64,000 nucleotides of DNA from Streptomyces sp. SAI-135 (GTDB taxonomy: Bacteria > Actinomycetota > Actinomycetes > Streptomycetales > Streptomycetaceae), in the NCBI RefSeq assembly GCF_029893805.1, contig NZ_JARXYP010000001.1, positions 434,001 to 498,000 of the forward strand. The letters are read 5' to 3'. Made by a program: the position numbers and the translations under genes. This document shows positions 45,920 through 54,951 of the stretch, one piece after another. Positions within the stretch are counted from its first letter, which is position 1; each line of letters begins with the position of its first letter. The notes under the pieces were generated by a model. That model was not told where the DNA came from. It did no database searches and was given only the letters and a program-made list of their open reading frames with translations.

Positions 45920-45987
45920 GTCAGAGCGAACTTTTCCAGTGGTACGTGCATCTGGTCGGGTCAGCAGCATCGGAAGAGGAGAACGAG

Positions 45988-46815
45988 TTGAATACCGACC
46001 CCACTCTGCGTACCCACGAGATCTCGGTGGGTGGCGTCCGGCAGGTCTACCACGTCGCGGGCCAAGGCCCCGTCTGCGTGGCCCACTCAGGCGGTCCCGG
46101 CACCGCCTGGTGGTACCTGCGGATGCCTGCGCTGGAGCGGCACTACACCATGGTCTACCTGGAGCCGGTCGGCACCGGTGATTCGGGGCGCCTGGAGAGC
46201 TACGACCTCAAGACCTACGTCACCTTCCTCGCCGCGGTCGTCGACGACCTCGCCGAACCCAGGGTGCACCTCCTCGGGCACTCGCACGGCGGCTTCGTGA
46301 TGCAGCGCTACGCCCTGGAGTATCCGGACCGGGTGGCGGGCCTGATCCTGTACGACACGACCGCGGTGGCCGACCAGGAGTTCTTTGCGCAGGCCATGGG
46401 GGGTGTGGCCGCATACGCGTCCATCGACCCTGGTATGCCGGCTGCCTTCGAGCGGCTCACGAGCGCCACCGACGACGAGACGATGACCTCCGCACTGCGC
46501 GATGCGCTTCCGTGCTACTTCGCCGACTTCCCCGGCCGAAAGGCGGAGTTCGTCGACCTGGTCGACGGGATCCGTGCGTGGCTGGTGCCCCAGACCCCGG
46601 AAGCGTTCGACCTGCGTGATCAGCTCGGCGAGATCAAGGCGCCGACGGTCGTCATCGTCGGCACCCACGACTTCATCTGCGGACCGCGGTGGGCGGAGGT
46701 GCTGCATTCCTCCATCCCCGGTGCACAATTGGTCGAACTGAAGGACAGTGGCCACTTCGGCCACCTTGAGCAGCCGACGGAATTCGCTACTGCCGTCGGG
46801 ATCGTGATCGGGTAA
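45988..46815 (+). CDS. Alpha/beta hydrolase, proline iminopeptidase-like
   Basis: A 275-residue cytosolic hydrolase. The start is a TTG preceded by GAGGAG, which fits better than any upstream ATG. Motifs: HSGGPGTAWWY (oxyanion hole, as in the HGGPG of proline iminopeptidases), nucleophile elbow GHSHGG, acid in GTHDFICGP and His in DSGHFGHLEQP. The substrate is unknown; family members cleave N-terminal proline or esters and lactones. It lies 68 bases after the sigma-factor gene and ends at a bidirectional terminator. Confidence 0.85.
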   Translation: MNTDPTLRTHEISVGGVRQVYHVAGQGPVCVAHSGGPGTAWWYLRMPALERHYTMVYLEPVGTGDSGRLESYDLKTYVTFLAAVVDDLAEPRVHLLGHSHGGFVMQRYALEYPDRVAGLILYDTTAVADQEFFAQAMGGVAAYASIDPGMPAAFERLTSATDDETMTSALRDALPCYFADFPGRKAEFVDLVDGIRAWLVPQTPEAFDLRDQLGEIKAPTVVIVGTHDFICGPRWAEVLHSSIPGAQLVELKDSGHFGHLEQPTEFATAVGIVIG

Positions 46816-46836
46816 GTCCCAATCCGTTGACTTCTT

Positions 46837-46875
46837 CCCCTTCCCGCATTCACGCTTTCCGAAAGCGGGAAGGGG
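46837..46875. terminator. Bidirectional terminator between convergent genes
   Basis: 11-bp perfect arms (CCCCTTCCCGC) between the alpha/beta hydrolase (+) and HxlR (-) genes, with an inner CGCTTTC/GAAAGCG stem. Confidence 0.75.
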
Positions 46876-46918
46876 AGCCCCGACAAGCCGAATTCCTCAC
46901 CGGCCATTTGACTGCCAG

Positions 46919-47329
46919 TTAACGGTGAGCTGCGCGCGGCGACACAGTCCTGTTGTAAACCTCCTGGTTCAACAGCATTGTGTCGGTGTTCTCTTGCGCC
47001 CAAGTATAAACAGCAAACAGCGGCTCGACAAGGGATTTCCCTTGTTCAGTCAGCCCGTAGCAGACCTTGATGACGGCTCCAACCTTCTTCGGTTCACGGC
47101 CGATTATTCCGTAGCTTTCGAGCATGCGTAGAGACTGGACAAGCATTTTCTTGGACACTCCCTCTAGGCGTCTGAGCAACTCGCCGAAATAATGCGGCCT
47201 GTCAGCCAATGCGACAATGATCAATGAAACCCATTTACTTCCGAGCCGGTCGAGAATTTCGCGGGTCGGACAGTCGGCCGAGAAGGCGTCGGTCTTGGCG
47301 GCGCTGGCCAGGATGGGGTGCGTGCTCAT
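46919..47329 (-). CDS. HxlR-family transcriptional regulator
   Basis: A 136-residue winged-helix protein: CPTREILDRLGSKWVSLIIVALA, FGELLRRLEGVSKKMLVQSLRMLESYG and the wing YGLTEQGKSL. HxlR proteins sense quinones, aldehydes or oxidants and usually control a divergent oxidoreductase. Here the divergent gene is the MDR oxidoreductase split by an IS3 element. The ATG at 47329 with GAGGTG upstream is preferred over an upstream start at 47359. One cysteine sits just before the helix-turn-helix, as in redox-sensing members. Confidence 0.9.
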   Translation of the reverse strand: MSTHPILASAAKTDAFSADCPTREILDRLGSKWVSLIIVALADRPHYFGELLRRLEGVSKKMLVQSLRMLESYGIIGREPKKVGAVIKVCYGLTEQGKSLVEPLFAVYTWAQENTDTMLLNQEVYNRTVSPRAAHR

Positions 47330-48079
47330 GGTGGTCACCTCAAAGTGCCCGCTACACACTCGGACTCTGGTCTCCTATGGTTACCACATGCTCTCACGCA
47401 CATCAGCCTGATCGACATCCAGCCGAACGCGCCCGTTGAGCGGACCCGGTTCGATATCCACCGCGGCTGGACGTTGCAGCTGGCCTCGCAGAACTGCCCG
47501 AGTTCTCACCAGATGCAGTTGGGCATCACAACTCGCAAGAACAGGAAATTCCCGTATGAAACGATGGATGCTGCCGGCCGGCGTCACTGAGGCTTCCGAC
47601 CTCATCCTGGAAAACGCCGACATGCCCGAGCCTGGCCGGGGTGAAGTCCGGATCAAAGTCGAGGCCGCGTCGATCAACTATCGAGATCAGCTGATATTGA
47701 CCAACTGGTACGGCCGTACTGCAGGCCGGAACCTCATTCCGCTGTCCGACGTCGCTGGCACTATTGACGCCATCGGCGAAGGCGCCGATGCGTGGGCTGT
47801 CGGGGACCGGGTAACAAGTACCGGTGTTCGTGGTTGGGAAGATGGAGTACCGGTCGATGATTTCGGCCTCGGCCTTGGAGCGCTCGATCTCGATGGAGTT
47901 CTGGCGGAGTACGTCGTTCTGCCTGCGGACCATCTGGCACGTGCACCGCAGAACCTGGACTCAGCAGAGGCATCAACCCTGCCAATTGCGGGTGGTACCG
48001 CGTGGAATGCAATGTTCGGCGACCACCCGTGAACCGCTCCGGGTCTGGTGGAGGCTCGATTCCCTGAGAGGATCGAGTC

Positions 48080-48406
48080 ATGGCACGTCCGTCCCCCTAC
48101 CCCGCTGAGCTTCGCGAACGAGCGGTGCGCATGGTTGCTGAGATCCGACCGAACTACCCGACCGAGTGGGCGGCGATGAAGGCGGTCGCGGCGAAGCTGG
48201 GCATCGGTGCGGCAGAGACGGTGCGGACCTGGGTCCGCAAGGCCGAGGTGGACGCCGGCCAGCGGCCCGGCACAACGTCCGAGGAGGCCGCGGAGATCAA
48301 ACGGCTGCGGGCCGAGAACGCCGAACTGCGGCGGGCGAACGAGATCCTCAAAGCGGCTTCGGCTTTCTTCGCGGCCGAGCTCGACCGGCCGTCGAAGCGC
48401 TCGTAG
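48080..48406 (+). CDS. IS3-family transposase OrfA
   Basis: A 108-residue helix-turn-helix protein: YPAELRERAVRMVAEIRPNY, LGIGAAETVRTWVRKAEVD and a leucine-zipper-like heptad stretch IKRLRAENAELRRANEILKAA. It binds the element ends and, through -1 frameshifting near its 3' end, would supply the N-terminus of the OrfAB transposase. The 3' end overlaps the orfB frame around TTTCTTCG at 48364, a plausible slip region, though the exact site is not established. Confidence 0.9.
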   Translation: MARPSPYPAELRERAVRMVAEIRPNYPTEWAAMKAVAAKLGIGAAETVRTWVRKAEVDAGQRPGTTSEEAAEIKRLRAENAELRRANEILKAASAFFAAELDRPSKRS

Positions 48407-49323
48407 CGTTCATCGACGCACACCGCGAGGTGTTCGGAGTCGAGCCGATCTGCCGAGTCTTGACCAGCCACGGACTGAAGATCGCGACGAGCACCTACTA
48501 CGCCGCCAAGAACCGCACACCCAGCGTCCGATCGGTCCGCGACGCCGAGCTGAAGACGCAGATCAGCCGCGTCCACACGGACAACTTCAGCGTCTACGGA
48601 GTGCGGAAGGTCTGGCGGCAGCTGCACCGCGAAGGAATACCGGCGGCCCGCTGCACCGTCGCCCGGCTGATGCGCGACCTGGGCCTGGAGGGCGCCCGAC
48701 GAGGGAGGAAGATCCGCACCACTCTCCGACACGACGGCCACGAGCGGGCCGCTGACCTGCTCAGGCGCGACTTCACCGCGTCCCGACCGAACGAGCGGTG
48801 GGTCGCCGACTTCACCTATGTCCCCACCTGGTCCGGGCTCGTCTACGTCGCCTTCGTCGTGGACGTGTACTCCCGGGCGATCGTCGGCTGGTCCGCCGCC
48901 ACCAGCAAGCGGGCCAAGCTCGTCCTCGACGCCCTCGACATGGCCTTGTGGCGCCGCGACCGCGCGGGAACTCCCGCTGGAGAGAGACTGGTTCACCATT
49001 CGGATGCGGGTAGCCAATACACATCGTTCGCATTCACTGCGCACCTCCTCGAGGCCAGCATCGACGCCTCGATCGGCACCGTCGGCGACGCCCTGGACAA
49101 TGCGCTCATGGAGTCCCAGATCGGCCTCTACAAAACGGAACTGATCAAGCCCCGCAGGCCCTGGCGCGGCCTCGCCGACGTCGAACTCGCCACCGCCGAA
49201 TGGGTCGACTGGTTCAACAACCAGCGTCTCCACACCGGGATCGGCGACGTCCCGCCGCACGAACACGAGACCAACTACTACGCTCAACACCAGCCCCAAC
49301 CGGCAGCTGGAGTCAACGCATAG
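48403..49323 (+). CDS. IS3-family transposase OrfB (DDE catalytic part)
   Basis: About 306 residues, read -1 to orfA with no convincing start of its own. The HTH_21 segment (HREVFGVEPICRVLTSHG) is followed by the rve integrase core with the DDE triad: Asp of WVADFTYV, Asp of HHSDAGSQY and Glu of NALMESQIGLYK. The C-terminal IS3 signature WVDWFNNQRLH is present, so it appears catalytically complete. Confidence 0.92.
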   Translation, partial: VAFIDAHREVFGVEPICRVLTSHGLKIATSTYYAAKNRTPSVRSVRDAELKTQISRVHTDNFSVYGVRKVWRQLHREGIPAARCTVARLMRDLGLEGARRGRKIRTTLRHDGHERAADLLRRDFTASRPNERWVADFTYVPTWSGLVYVAFVVDVYSRAIVGWSAATSKRAKLVLDALDMALWRRDRAGTPAGERLVHHSDAGSQYTSFAFTAHLLEASIDASIGTVGDALDNALMESQIGLYKTELIKPRRPWRGLADVELATAEWVDWFNNQRLHTGIGDVPPHEHETNYYAQHQPQPAAGVNA

Positions 49324-49959
49324 AGCCTCCATCGATCCCGGAGCGGTTCACCCGATCACCAAGGGAGGGTCGATGTTGACGCTGGGAACAGGCGGAGTGG
49401 CACTGTTCGCCGTCCAGCTGTGTCTCGCTCTTGGCGCTGACGCTCACGTCGTCGTGCGTCGCCGGGACCACGTGGAAAAACTACGTGACATGGGTGTAGC
49501 AAGCGTACTCAACAGCGTCGAAACCCCAGACTGGGCAGCCCAGGTGGCTCACAGCACCGGCGGCGTCCGCAAGATAGTCGATACCGTTGGCGTGGGACTC
49601 CTGCCACAGGCCATGGAAGCAGTAGGCAAGACAGGCGAAGTGGCCAGCGTCGGACTCTTCGAGCTGGACACCAAGCCTCTCAGCCGCAGCCTGCTGGCGA
49701 AGCAGATCAACTTGCGCGGGGTGGCCGGCGCCAGTCGGCGAATGCACCGCGACTTGGTGGAATTCATCGAAACCCGCGACCTCCACCCGATCATCCAGCA
49801 CCGTTACGCTTTCGAGGAGGCCCCTGCCGCTTATCGAGCGCAAGCCGCCAGCGGTATCTTCGGCAAGATCGTCATTGAGATCCCTGGTCGACCAACCCAC
49901 GCCTAACGAGTGGTGCGTGATAGTGGGTGGGGCGTGTTCGGCCTGGTCGTGGCCTGTTT

Positions 49960-50890
49960 TCAGGTGGTGAGGGTGCGGTCGGAGACGAGGCCGGCGATGG
50001 CGCGGTAGGTGTCGGGCAGGCGGTCGCGGCGGTGGGTCCAGCGGGTCAGTTGTTTCCAGCGTTTGTGGTCGGCGAGGGCGTGTTCGACGGTGATGCGGTC
50101 GGAGGAGTGTTCGTGGCGGTCACGTTCCCACTGTTCGACTCTGCCGGGCAGTGCTCCAGGCCGGGATTGTCTGGGTGGCGTGATGGCTTGCCCGCGGTGG
50201 TCACGGCTCAGGCCGAGGTAGCCGTCGTCCAGGAGGACCTCGACGTCGGGGAAGTACTGGAAGCAGTCGGCGATGCCTTCGTTGCGGGCGGCCGTGGCGT
50301 CTTGCATAGGCCCAGGCCGCAGGGCGTCGGTCCATAACGTGCGGCCCCGCCAGTCAGCGATCACGGTGGTCTTCATGGTGTTCTGTTCTTTTCTTGTCCG
50401 AGACGAACGCGCGTCGTCCGCTGCGGCCGGCCGGTGGTCGGCGGACCTGGATCTCGGTGGCATCCAACCGCAGCTCGATGCCCGCGGCCTGAGCATAGGC
50501 GAACACGTCAGCCAGCGTCCGAAGCCCAGGCCGGGACGGTGGGGGACCGCACGTCCCCGCGCGGCCAGGAGAGCGGTCGTATCTCCGAGAGCGCGCGGGT
50601 GTGGGTGGAGCGGTCGACACCGAACGGCAGGCCCAGCACCGAATGTGGCAGGTCGTGTCGCAGATGGATCAGCGTGGCCATCAGCCAGTCGAAGAAGATC
50701 AGTTGGTGGCGGGCCCCGGCGCCCTCGGCGCGCTTGCGGATTCCGCCCCGTGCAGTATGACGGCGGCCTTCAAGACCAGCCTGCCATGGCGCCGGCAACT
50801 CCTCGATCAGGCAGGCGAGATGATGCTGCGAGATCCCCGTGAACAGCTGATGCGCCGGCACCGCCCGATTGACCATGATCACCACAAGCG
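49960..50890 (-). pseudogene. Broken IS5-family (IS1647-like) transposase
   Basis: The minus strand reads through one transposase in at least three frames: HQLFTGISQHHLACLIEELP, FFDWLMATLIHLRHDLPHSVLG, FGVDRSTHTRA, a shift near 50510, FAYAQAAGIELRLDATEIQV, RAFVSDKK, another shift near 50380, NTMKTTVIADWRGRTLW, FPDVEVLLDDGYLGL, and the tail RITVEHALADHKRWKQL. The helix-turn-helix and DDE pieces are all recognisable but disrupted. Terminal inverted repeats were not identified. Confidence 0.8.
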
Positions 50891-51053
50891 GATCATGTCA
50901 CCGGCCAGGCACAACGCCTCCCCCGCTTTGACGCACCAACTCGTAAGGACTTCGCCCTTGACGCGATGGGACACACTGTCGGGCTCCGCGCCCGGCCGTG
51001 TCGGCCTGCGCATGCGAGGTTCGTACTTGCTGCGTGTCCGGGATGGCACCCGG

Positions 51054-51083
51054 CATGATACCGGAGGTACCATCGGTACCATG
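51054..51083. promoter_or_regulatory. Putative autoregulatory operator of the toxin-antitoxin pair
   Basis: Imperfect 30-bp inverted repeat, arms CATGATACCG and CGGTACCATG, ending on the antitoxin start codon and covering its GGAGG ribosome site. It also contains GGTACCATC followed by GGTACCAT in tandem. Sites in this position commonly bind the antitoxin. Confidence 0.55.
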
Positions 51084-51371
51084 TCTCAGCCCAAAGCCAT
51101 GAACCTACGTTTCCCCGATCCGGCTCAGCGTGCCGCGATCGAAGCGGCAGCGCGACAGGAGGGCGTCAGCTTGCAGGAGTACATCCTGTCGGCGGCTTAC
51201 GCCCGTGCCACCGCCGTGGAGACGCACTTCCTTGAAGCCTTCCGCGCGTCGATGGCCCGCAGCGGCGACGCGTTCGCGGAGGCGGCCGGCGCTGACGGGG
51301 AGCACCGCGCCGAAGAGCTGGCAGCGCGGCGGGATCTTGAGAAGCAGCAGGAGCGGGGTCACGCCGCGTGA
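51081..51371 (+). CDS. Antitoxin-like protein of a Fic/Doc-type pair
   Basis: A 96-residue, charged, largely helical protein with an N-terminal ribbon-helix-helix-like start (MNLRFPDPAQRAAIEAAARQ) followed by EGVSLQEYILSAAYARAT and SGDAFAEAAGA. It resembles the small partners annotated with Fic/Doc-like toxins in Streptomyces. The stop codon overlaps the toxin start by four bases (GTGA). It probably neutralises the toxin and represses the operon through the inverted repeat at its start. Confidence 0.72.
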   Translation: MSQPKAMNLRFPDPAQRAAIEAAARQEGVSLQEYILSAAYARATAVETHFLEAFRASMARSGDAFAEAAGADGEHRAEELAARRDLEKQQERGHAA

Positions 51372-51754
51372 CGCAGCACGAACCGCTTCACCCTCTTGAC
51401 GTGACTTTCCTGCTGCACGCTGCCGAGTTGCTTCCCGGAGATCCGCAGGTAGACGACTACGGTCCCCTGTACGCGGCGGTCGCCCGGGTCAATGCCCGGG
51501 CCATGGAGCGTGACGTCTATGGGTCCCTCTATCTGAAGGCGGCGGCACTGCTGCAGACGCTGGTGCGGTTGCCGTGTCTGGAGCACTCCAACGAGGCGTT
51601 CGCGTGGCACTGCGCGGAGGCGTATCTGGTGCTGAACGGCTGCCGTCTGGAGTATCCGCCGAAGGAGGCGGTCGCCCTGGTGCGGGACGCGGCTTCGGGC
51701 GCGATGGGGGTTGGACTGATCGGCCGTCAAATGCGCGGCTGGAGCGTCGCCTGA
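51368..51754 (+). CDS. Fic/Doc-like toxin with degenerate active-site motif
   Basis: A 128-residue protein starting at a GTG inside the antitoxin stop. The fold pattern is Doc-like: LHPLDVTFLLHAAELL, VYGSLYLKAAALLQTLVRLP, then LEHSNEAFAWHCAEAYLVLNG and YPPKEAVALVRDAASG. In classical Fic/Doc proteins the position of LEHSNEAFAW holds HPFxDGNKR, which carries the catalytic His and nucleotide-anchoring Asn/Lys. Here only one His and one Asn remain in a different spacing. It may be an inactive or altered-chemistry variant; such variants are widespread in Streptomyces. Confidence 0.72.
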   Translation: MTQHEPLHPLDVTFLLHAAELLPGDPQVDDYGPLYAAVARVNARAMERDVYGSLYLKAAALLQTLVRLPCLEHSNEAFAWHCAEAYLVLNGCRLEYPPKEAVALVRDAASGAMGVGLIGRQMRGWSVA

Positions 51755-51885
51755 CCTCTCGATGGCTCGATCGTGATCAGCAATCAAGGCGACGAGGCGG
51801 TCGCTGTCGGAATCGACTGTGTCATGTCATCTGTTCTGTCCTGTGAGCGGTCCACTTCCAGGCGGTTCGACGGGCGGGTCCCGCG

Positions 51886-53475
51886 TCACCTGCTCCGCCT
51901 GTTCGCGTTCCGCAGAACATCGCCGGCACTCCAGCCGACTGCCCTGCTCGCCGCTTCCGTGTTGAGGGTCGGAAGTCTCGGCATCACCGATGCGTCAGCG
52001 ACCCTCAGCCTGTCGGTACCGCGCACCCGGAGTTCATCATCGACGACCCCATCCGGGCCAAGGGCACAGGTGCCGACCGCATCCTCGTTGAACCCGTGTT
52101 TCAGTACGTACTGCACTACGTCTTCCGGATCCACGACGGCTGCCGCAGGAAACGTCTCGGTCATAGCCGAGGCGAACGGTTCGGTTGCCAGAATCTCACG
52201 AGCCCTGGCGAAGGCTGCAAACGTCAAATACCAGTCATGAACAGTAGACAGGTAGCCGGGCACAAGGCGAGGCGGGTCTTCCAAGGTCGGTCCTGTGATG
52301 TGCACCGACCCGACGCTGGTGGGTGACTGCGGATAGAAAGCCACAGACACGCCGCTCGAAGCGGCTCCCCCGGCAGGGAGCGCGCCGCCATTCGCGACAA
52401 GGGTCGACGTGAACTTCAATTGCATGTCCAGGCTCGACGTCCCACCCTTTGAGTTGAGTACGGCCAGGACTGAGGTGCCACAGCTCTTCATCGCATCGGG
52501 GCGCCCCAGCACCCTCATGACTTTGGCCCTGAGTCTTGCGGCCAGCGTGACCGACTCCGGGGCACGGTCTGATACGCCGTTCAGTCTGAGGCTGAATGCC
52601 GCGCCTCGACGTTGCCTGAGGTTGCTGCCTACGGCAGGATTGGCCGCGACGAGTTGCACACCGACGGCGCTGAGTACCTTAGGGTCGCCGACACCGCTTC
52701 GCTCGAGCACCAGCGTATTACTCACCGCGCCCGCGCACAGGATGACCTCGCGGCGGGCTGTGAACCGTACGGTGCCCCAAGGAGTGGCGGTCTCAACGCC
52801 GATCGCGGTCGTGCCGTCGAAAAGGACGCGTCGGGCTATGCAGTGCAAGCGAACACGGACATTGCGCCGCTGTGCCAACCCGTGCAGAGGCGGGCGGTGC
52901 AGACTCATCCGGAGGGCCACGGACTCCGACCACGGCGTGTAAGCCGTCTTCGTGTGATCTCCGCCCAGCTCTTCCACCGTTTGGATGCCGTGGCGCGCCA
53001 GAGCCGCGATCCACAGCTCACTCATCGCGTCCGGCGGACGAACGGCCTGGTCCGCTGGACGCCCATCGCCGACATGCAGGCCAGTCGCATCAGCAGCATG
53101 CCGCTCCATGGGCATACAGGCTTCCAGGAACCGAGCCCAGTTCCAGCTGGCGACATCGGCTGCCTCCCACGACTGATGGGCCGCCTCCGCTCCCCAACTC
53201 GCCGTCATGTCACTCGTCGCCGGCGAGCCATCCGCTCTGCCGTCCGTACGCCTGCATCCGTCCAGCAATTGTGGTGCTCGCTGATTGCGATGCTGCAGAC
53301 CTGTCGATGGCTGGACAAAGCGCGAAGACATCCCATGCCCCTGTTGCTCGCCGGCACCATCGCCCTCGATCACCAGAACTCGGTTCTGAGGATTCGCGCT
53401 GAGCCGGTGGGCCAGCGCCGAACCGGCGGCCCCACTCCCGACGATGATGTAGTCCACGACGTTCTTCAATGACAT
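51886..53475 (-). CDS. Atypical GMC-family oxidoreductase
   Basis: A 529-residue protein with the FAD Rossmann motif YIIVGSGAAGSALAHRL at the N-terminus and the GMC C-terminal part (VGTCALGPDGVVDDELRVRG, LRVADASVMPRLPTLNTEA). GMC enzymes oxidise alcohols with FAD. Several family hallmarks are missing: the GGSS flavin-linking loop after the Rossmann fold is not visible, and the usual catalytic His before VGTC is replaced (NEDAVGTC). The frame is uninterrupted, yet codon bias is weaker than in neighbours. Either a diverged enzyme or an early pseudogene. The ATG at 53475 has a weak ribosome site. Confidence 0.75.
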   Translation of the reverse strand: MSLKNVVDYIIVGSGAAGSALAHRLSANPQNRVLVIEGDGAGEQQGHGMSSRFVQPSTGLQHRNQRAPQLLDGCRRTDGRADGSPATSDMTASWGAEAAHQSWEAADVASWNWARFLEACMPMERHAADATGLHVGDGRPADQAVRPPDAMSELWIAALARHGIQTVEELGGDHTKTAYTPWSESVALRMSLHRPPLHGLAQRRNVRVRLHCIARRVLFDGTTAIGVETATPWGTVRFTARREVILCAGAVSNTLVLERSGVGDPKVLSAVGVQLVAANPAVGSNLRQRRGAAFSLRLNGVSDRAPESVTLAARLRAKVMRVLGRPDAMKSCGTSVLAVLNSKGGTSSLDMQLKFTSTLVANGGALPAGGAASSGVSVAFYPQSPTSVGSVHITGPTLEDPPRLVPGYLSTVHDWYLTFAAFARAREILATEPFASAMTETFPAAAVVDPEDVVQYVLKHGFNEDAVGTCALGPDGVVDDELRVRGTDRLRVADASVMPRLPTLNTEAASRAVGWSAGDVLRNANRRSR

Positions 53476-53999
53476 AACAACCCCATACGCGCTTGGAATC
53501 GGGAGTACCGCTAGCCGCCCCCTCTGTCTCACGGTCATGTGCGCAGCGGAAGTGCGCGAAGGTGACCTGCGGGTCACGGCTCAGCGGGACCTTGCGGGTC
53601 GTGACGGAAGACCGTGGGAAGGCTCGAGCGCCTTCCAATCCGCTCTCCTCTACCGACGCCGGGCAAGCTTGTCCCCAGTCCCCACGGCGATGGTGCCGTG
53701 GCACTGCCCGCTCTCGTGGTGGGCACGGACGGTCGACAGATCACCAGCCCGCATAGCCCATGTGCGACCGGCACCGTCCGTGCCACACATCGATGGCAGT
53801 GGTCACCTTCTGCAAGGCGAGGTTCCAAGATCTCGTCAATTCCTGCGGCGGGCACCAGGCTCCACTGAGCGTCATTCAGCAAGGTGGTCATGGCATGCTC
53901 GACAGCTCAACGAACCTCGGGCCAGGCGCTGCAACTTTGCCCTGAAGGGCCGGTGAGTAGTTGCCTCGGATGACAACCACTGGGGACGCCGTGGCCATG
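53476..53999. other. Intergenic stretch with one unassigned frame
   Basis: A minus-strand frame at 53574-53891 (starts MTTLLNDAQWSLVPAAGIDE) has no recognisable domain and no ribosome site. No other feature was seen. Confidence 0.35.
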
Positions 54000-54590
54000 T
54001 CAATCCGCCTGATTCACGCGGCCATGACGCAGCGCCGACAGAAGAAAGAAGAGGAAGAAGATCCAGCCGAGAATCGCGGAGCCGCCCCCACTGATCAGTA
54101 TGGAGTCGGAGGCGAAGGCCCCAAGGATGAACTGCACGCCGAACTGAACGGAGATGGCACCGCTGAGGACCATCGTCCACTGACCGCCTGTCTTGCGCTT
54201 GTCGCGGCCGAGCCCCCCGATCAACTGAACAGCCCCGACAGCAATCGCCCAGAAACCCCATACCCGCAGGACTGCCGAAACTCCTGAGGTGCTGGCGACG
54301 GCCAGACCCACGGCGGCAACAACAGTGATCGCGATGATCACTCGCCAACCGCTGGCCGTTCCGGTGCTGGCTGGCGATCGGGCGCCGAAGACCGCTACAG
54401 CGACGTCGGACAGCGGAAAAAGGACGAGCAGGGTGACGTCGAAGGGCCCAAGGTGACGGTTGTCGGCCAGCAGCAAGGCCACCCATGCGATGACAAACAC
54501 AGACCTCGCGAAGAGAAGCTGACGCATAGTCAGATTCCGCGCGAACCTGCCGACAGTTGCAAGTGGTGCGCCAGTCGAGTCGGTGCTCAC
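54000..54590 (-). CDS. Small integral membrane protein of unknown function
   Basis: A 196-residue protein with about six hydrophobic segments (SVFVIAWVALLLA, VTLLVLFPLSDVAVAVFG, VIIAITVVAAVGLAV, FWAIAVGAVQLIGG, GAISVQFGVQFILGAF, AILGWIFFLFFLLSAL). The arrangement recalls DUF308/HdeD-type proteins, but no motif proves it. The GTG at 54590 with AAAGGA upstream is the chosen start. It is divergent from the SpoIIE-type gene. Confidence 0.75.
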   Translation of the reverse strand: MSTDSTGAPLATVGRFARNLTMRQLLFARSVFVIAWVALLLADNRHLGPFDVTLLVLFPLSDVAVAVFGARSPASTGTASGWRVIIAITVVAAVGLAVASTSGVSAVLRVWGFWAIAVGAVQLIGGLGRDKRKTGGQWTMVLSGAISVQFGVQFILGAFASDSILISGGGSAILGWIFFLFFLLSALRHGRVNQAD

Positions 54591-54951
54591 GGTGATCCTT
54601 TCGGGCCAGGACGAGGACGGAAAGATGGTTCCGCAGGTTGACACCCCGGCTACCCTCATGAAGGCGAGCACGGGGAGCCGATAGCCCCCACGACCAGACT
54701 GAACGTTCCATCTTGCACCAGCATGGGTGCATACCCTGTCCACTGTCAAGACAGAACGTTCTCCCTGCTACTGCCTCGCCGCGCCTTGCCCCCGATCACC
54801 TCGTGCGTCGGTGTGGGAAAGGCGGTGGCAATGTCGCGCGCCTTGACGGTGCGGCGGGTAGGTCCGCGGTTCGGTGCCGGCGCCGACGGACCGCGAGAGC
54901 TCGACCCCTCGCCAGTTGATTGTTCACAGTCCCGGGGCCACCCTGGAACGC
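54591..54951. other. Divergent intergenic region, no gene
   Basis: A 361-base gap between the membrane-protein gene and the SpoIIE-type gene. GAACGTTC-containing strings occur at about 54700 and 54753, possibly one regulatory motif used twice. No coding frame is supported. Confidence 0.35.

Larger units (their letters stand above)
48030..49350 (+). mobile_element. Complete IS3-family insertion sequence, 1321 bp
   Basis: Terminal inverted repeats of 28 bp start TGAACCGCTCCGGG at the left and end with its complement at 49350; 14 outer and 9 inner positions match, with a 5-base mismatched block between. The element is flanked by the direct repeat CCCG (48026-48029 and 49351-49354), the target duplication. 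It encodes the usual two overlapping frames, orfA and orfB, in a -1 relation. All parts look intact, so it may be active. Confidence 0.93.
47556..49906 (+). pseudogene. MDR-type NAD(P)-dependent oxidoreductase split by IS3 element
   Basis: Two pieces, 47556-48029 and 49355-49906, join in frame to a 341-residue zinc-independent MDR/quinone oxidoreductase-like protein once the insertion and one flank copy are removed (GDHP then ITKGG). The N-part carries PGRGEVRIKVEAASINYRD and LSDVAGTIDAIG; the C-part carries the NAD(P) motif LTLGTGGVALFAVQL and VDTVGVGLLPQAM. The start ATG is preceded by AGGAAA. It is divergent from HxlR, its likely regulator. Apart from the insertion the frame is intact, so inactivation is recent. 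Confidence 0.9.

Noticed and set aside
48154..49332. Minus-strand frame across the IS3 element
   Set aside because: Antisense to orfA/orfB with full DDE motifs.
53574..53891. Minus-strand frame of 105 codons beginning MTTLLNDAQW
   Set aside because: No ribosome site, no domain and uneven codon bias; not supported as a gene.
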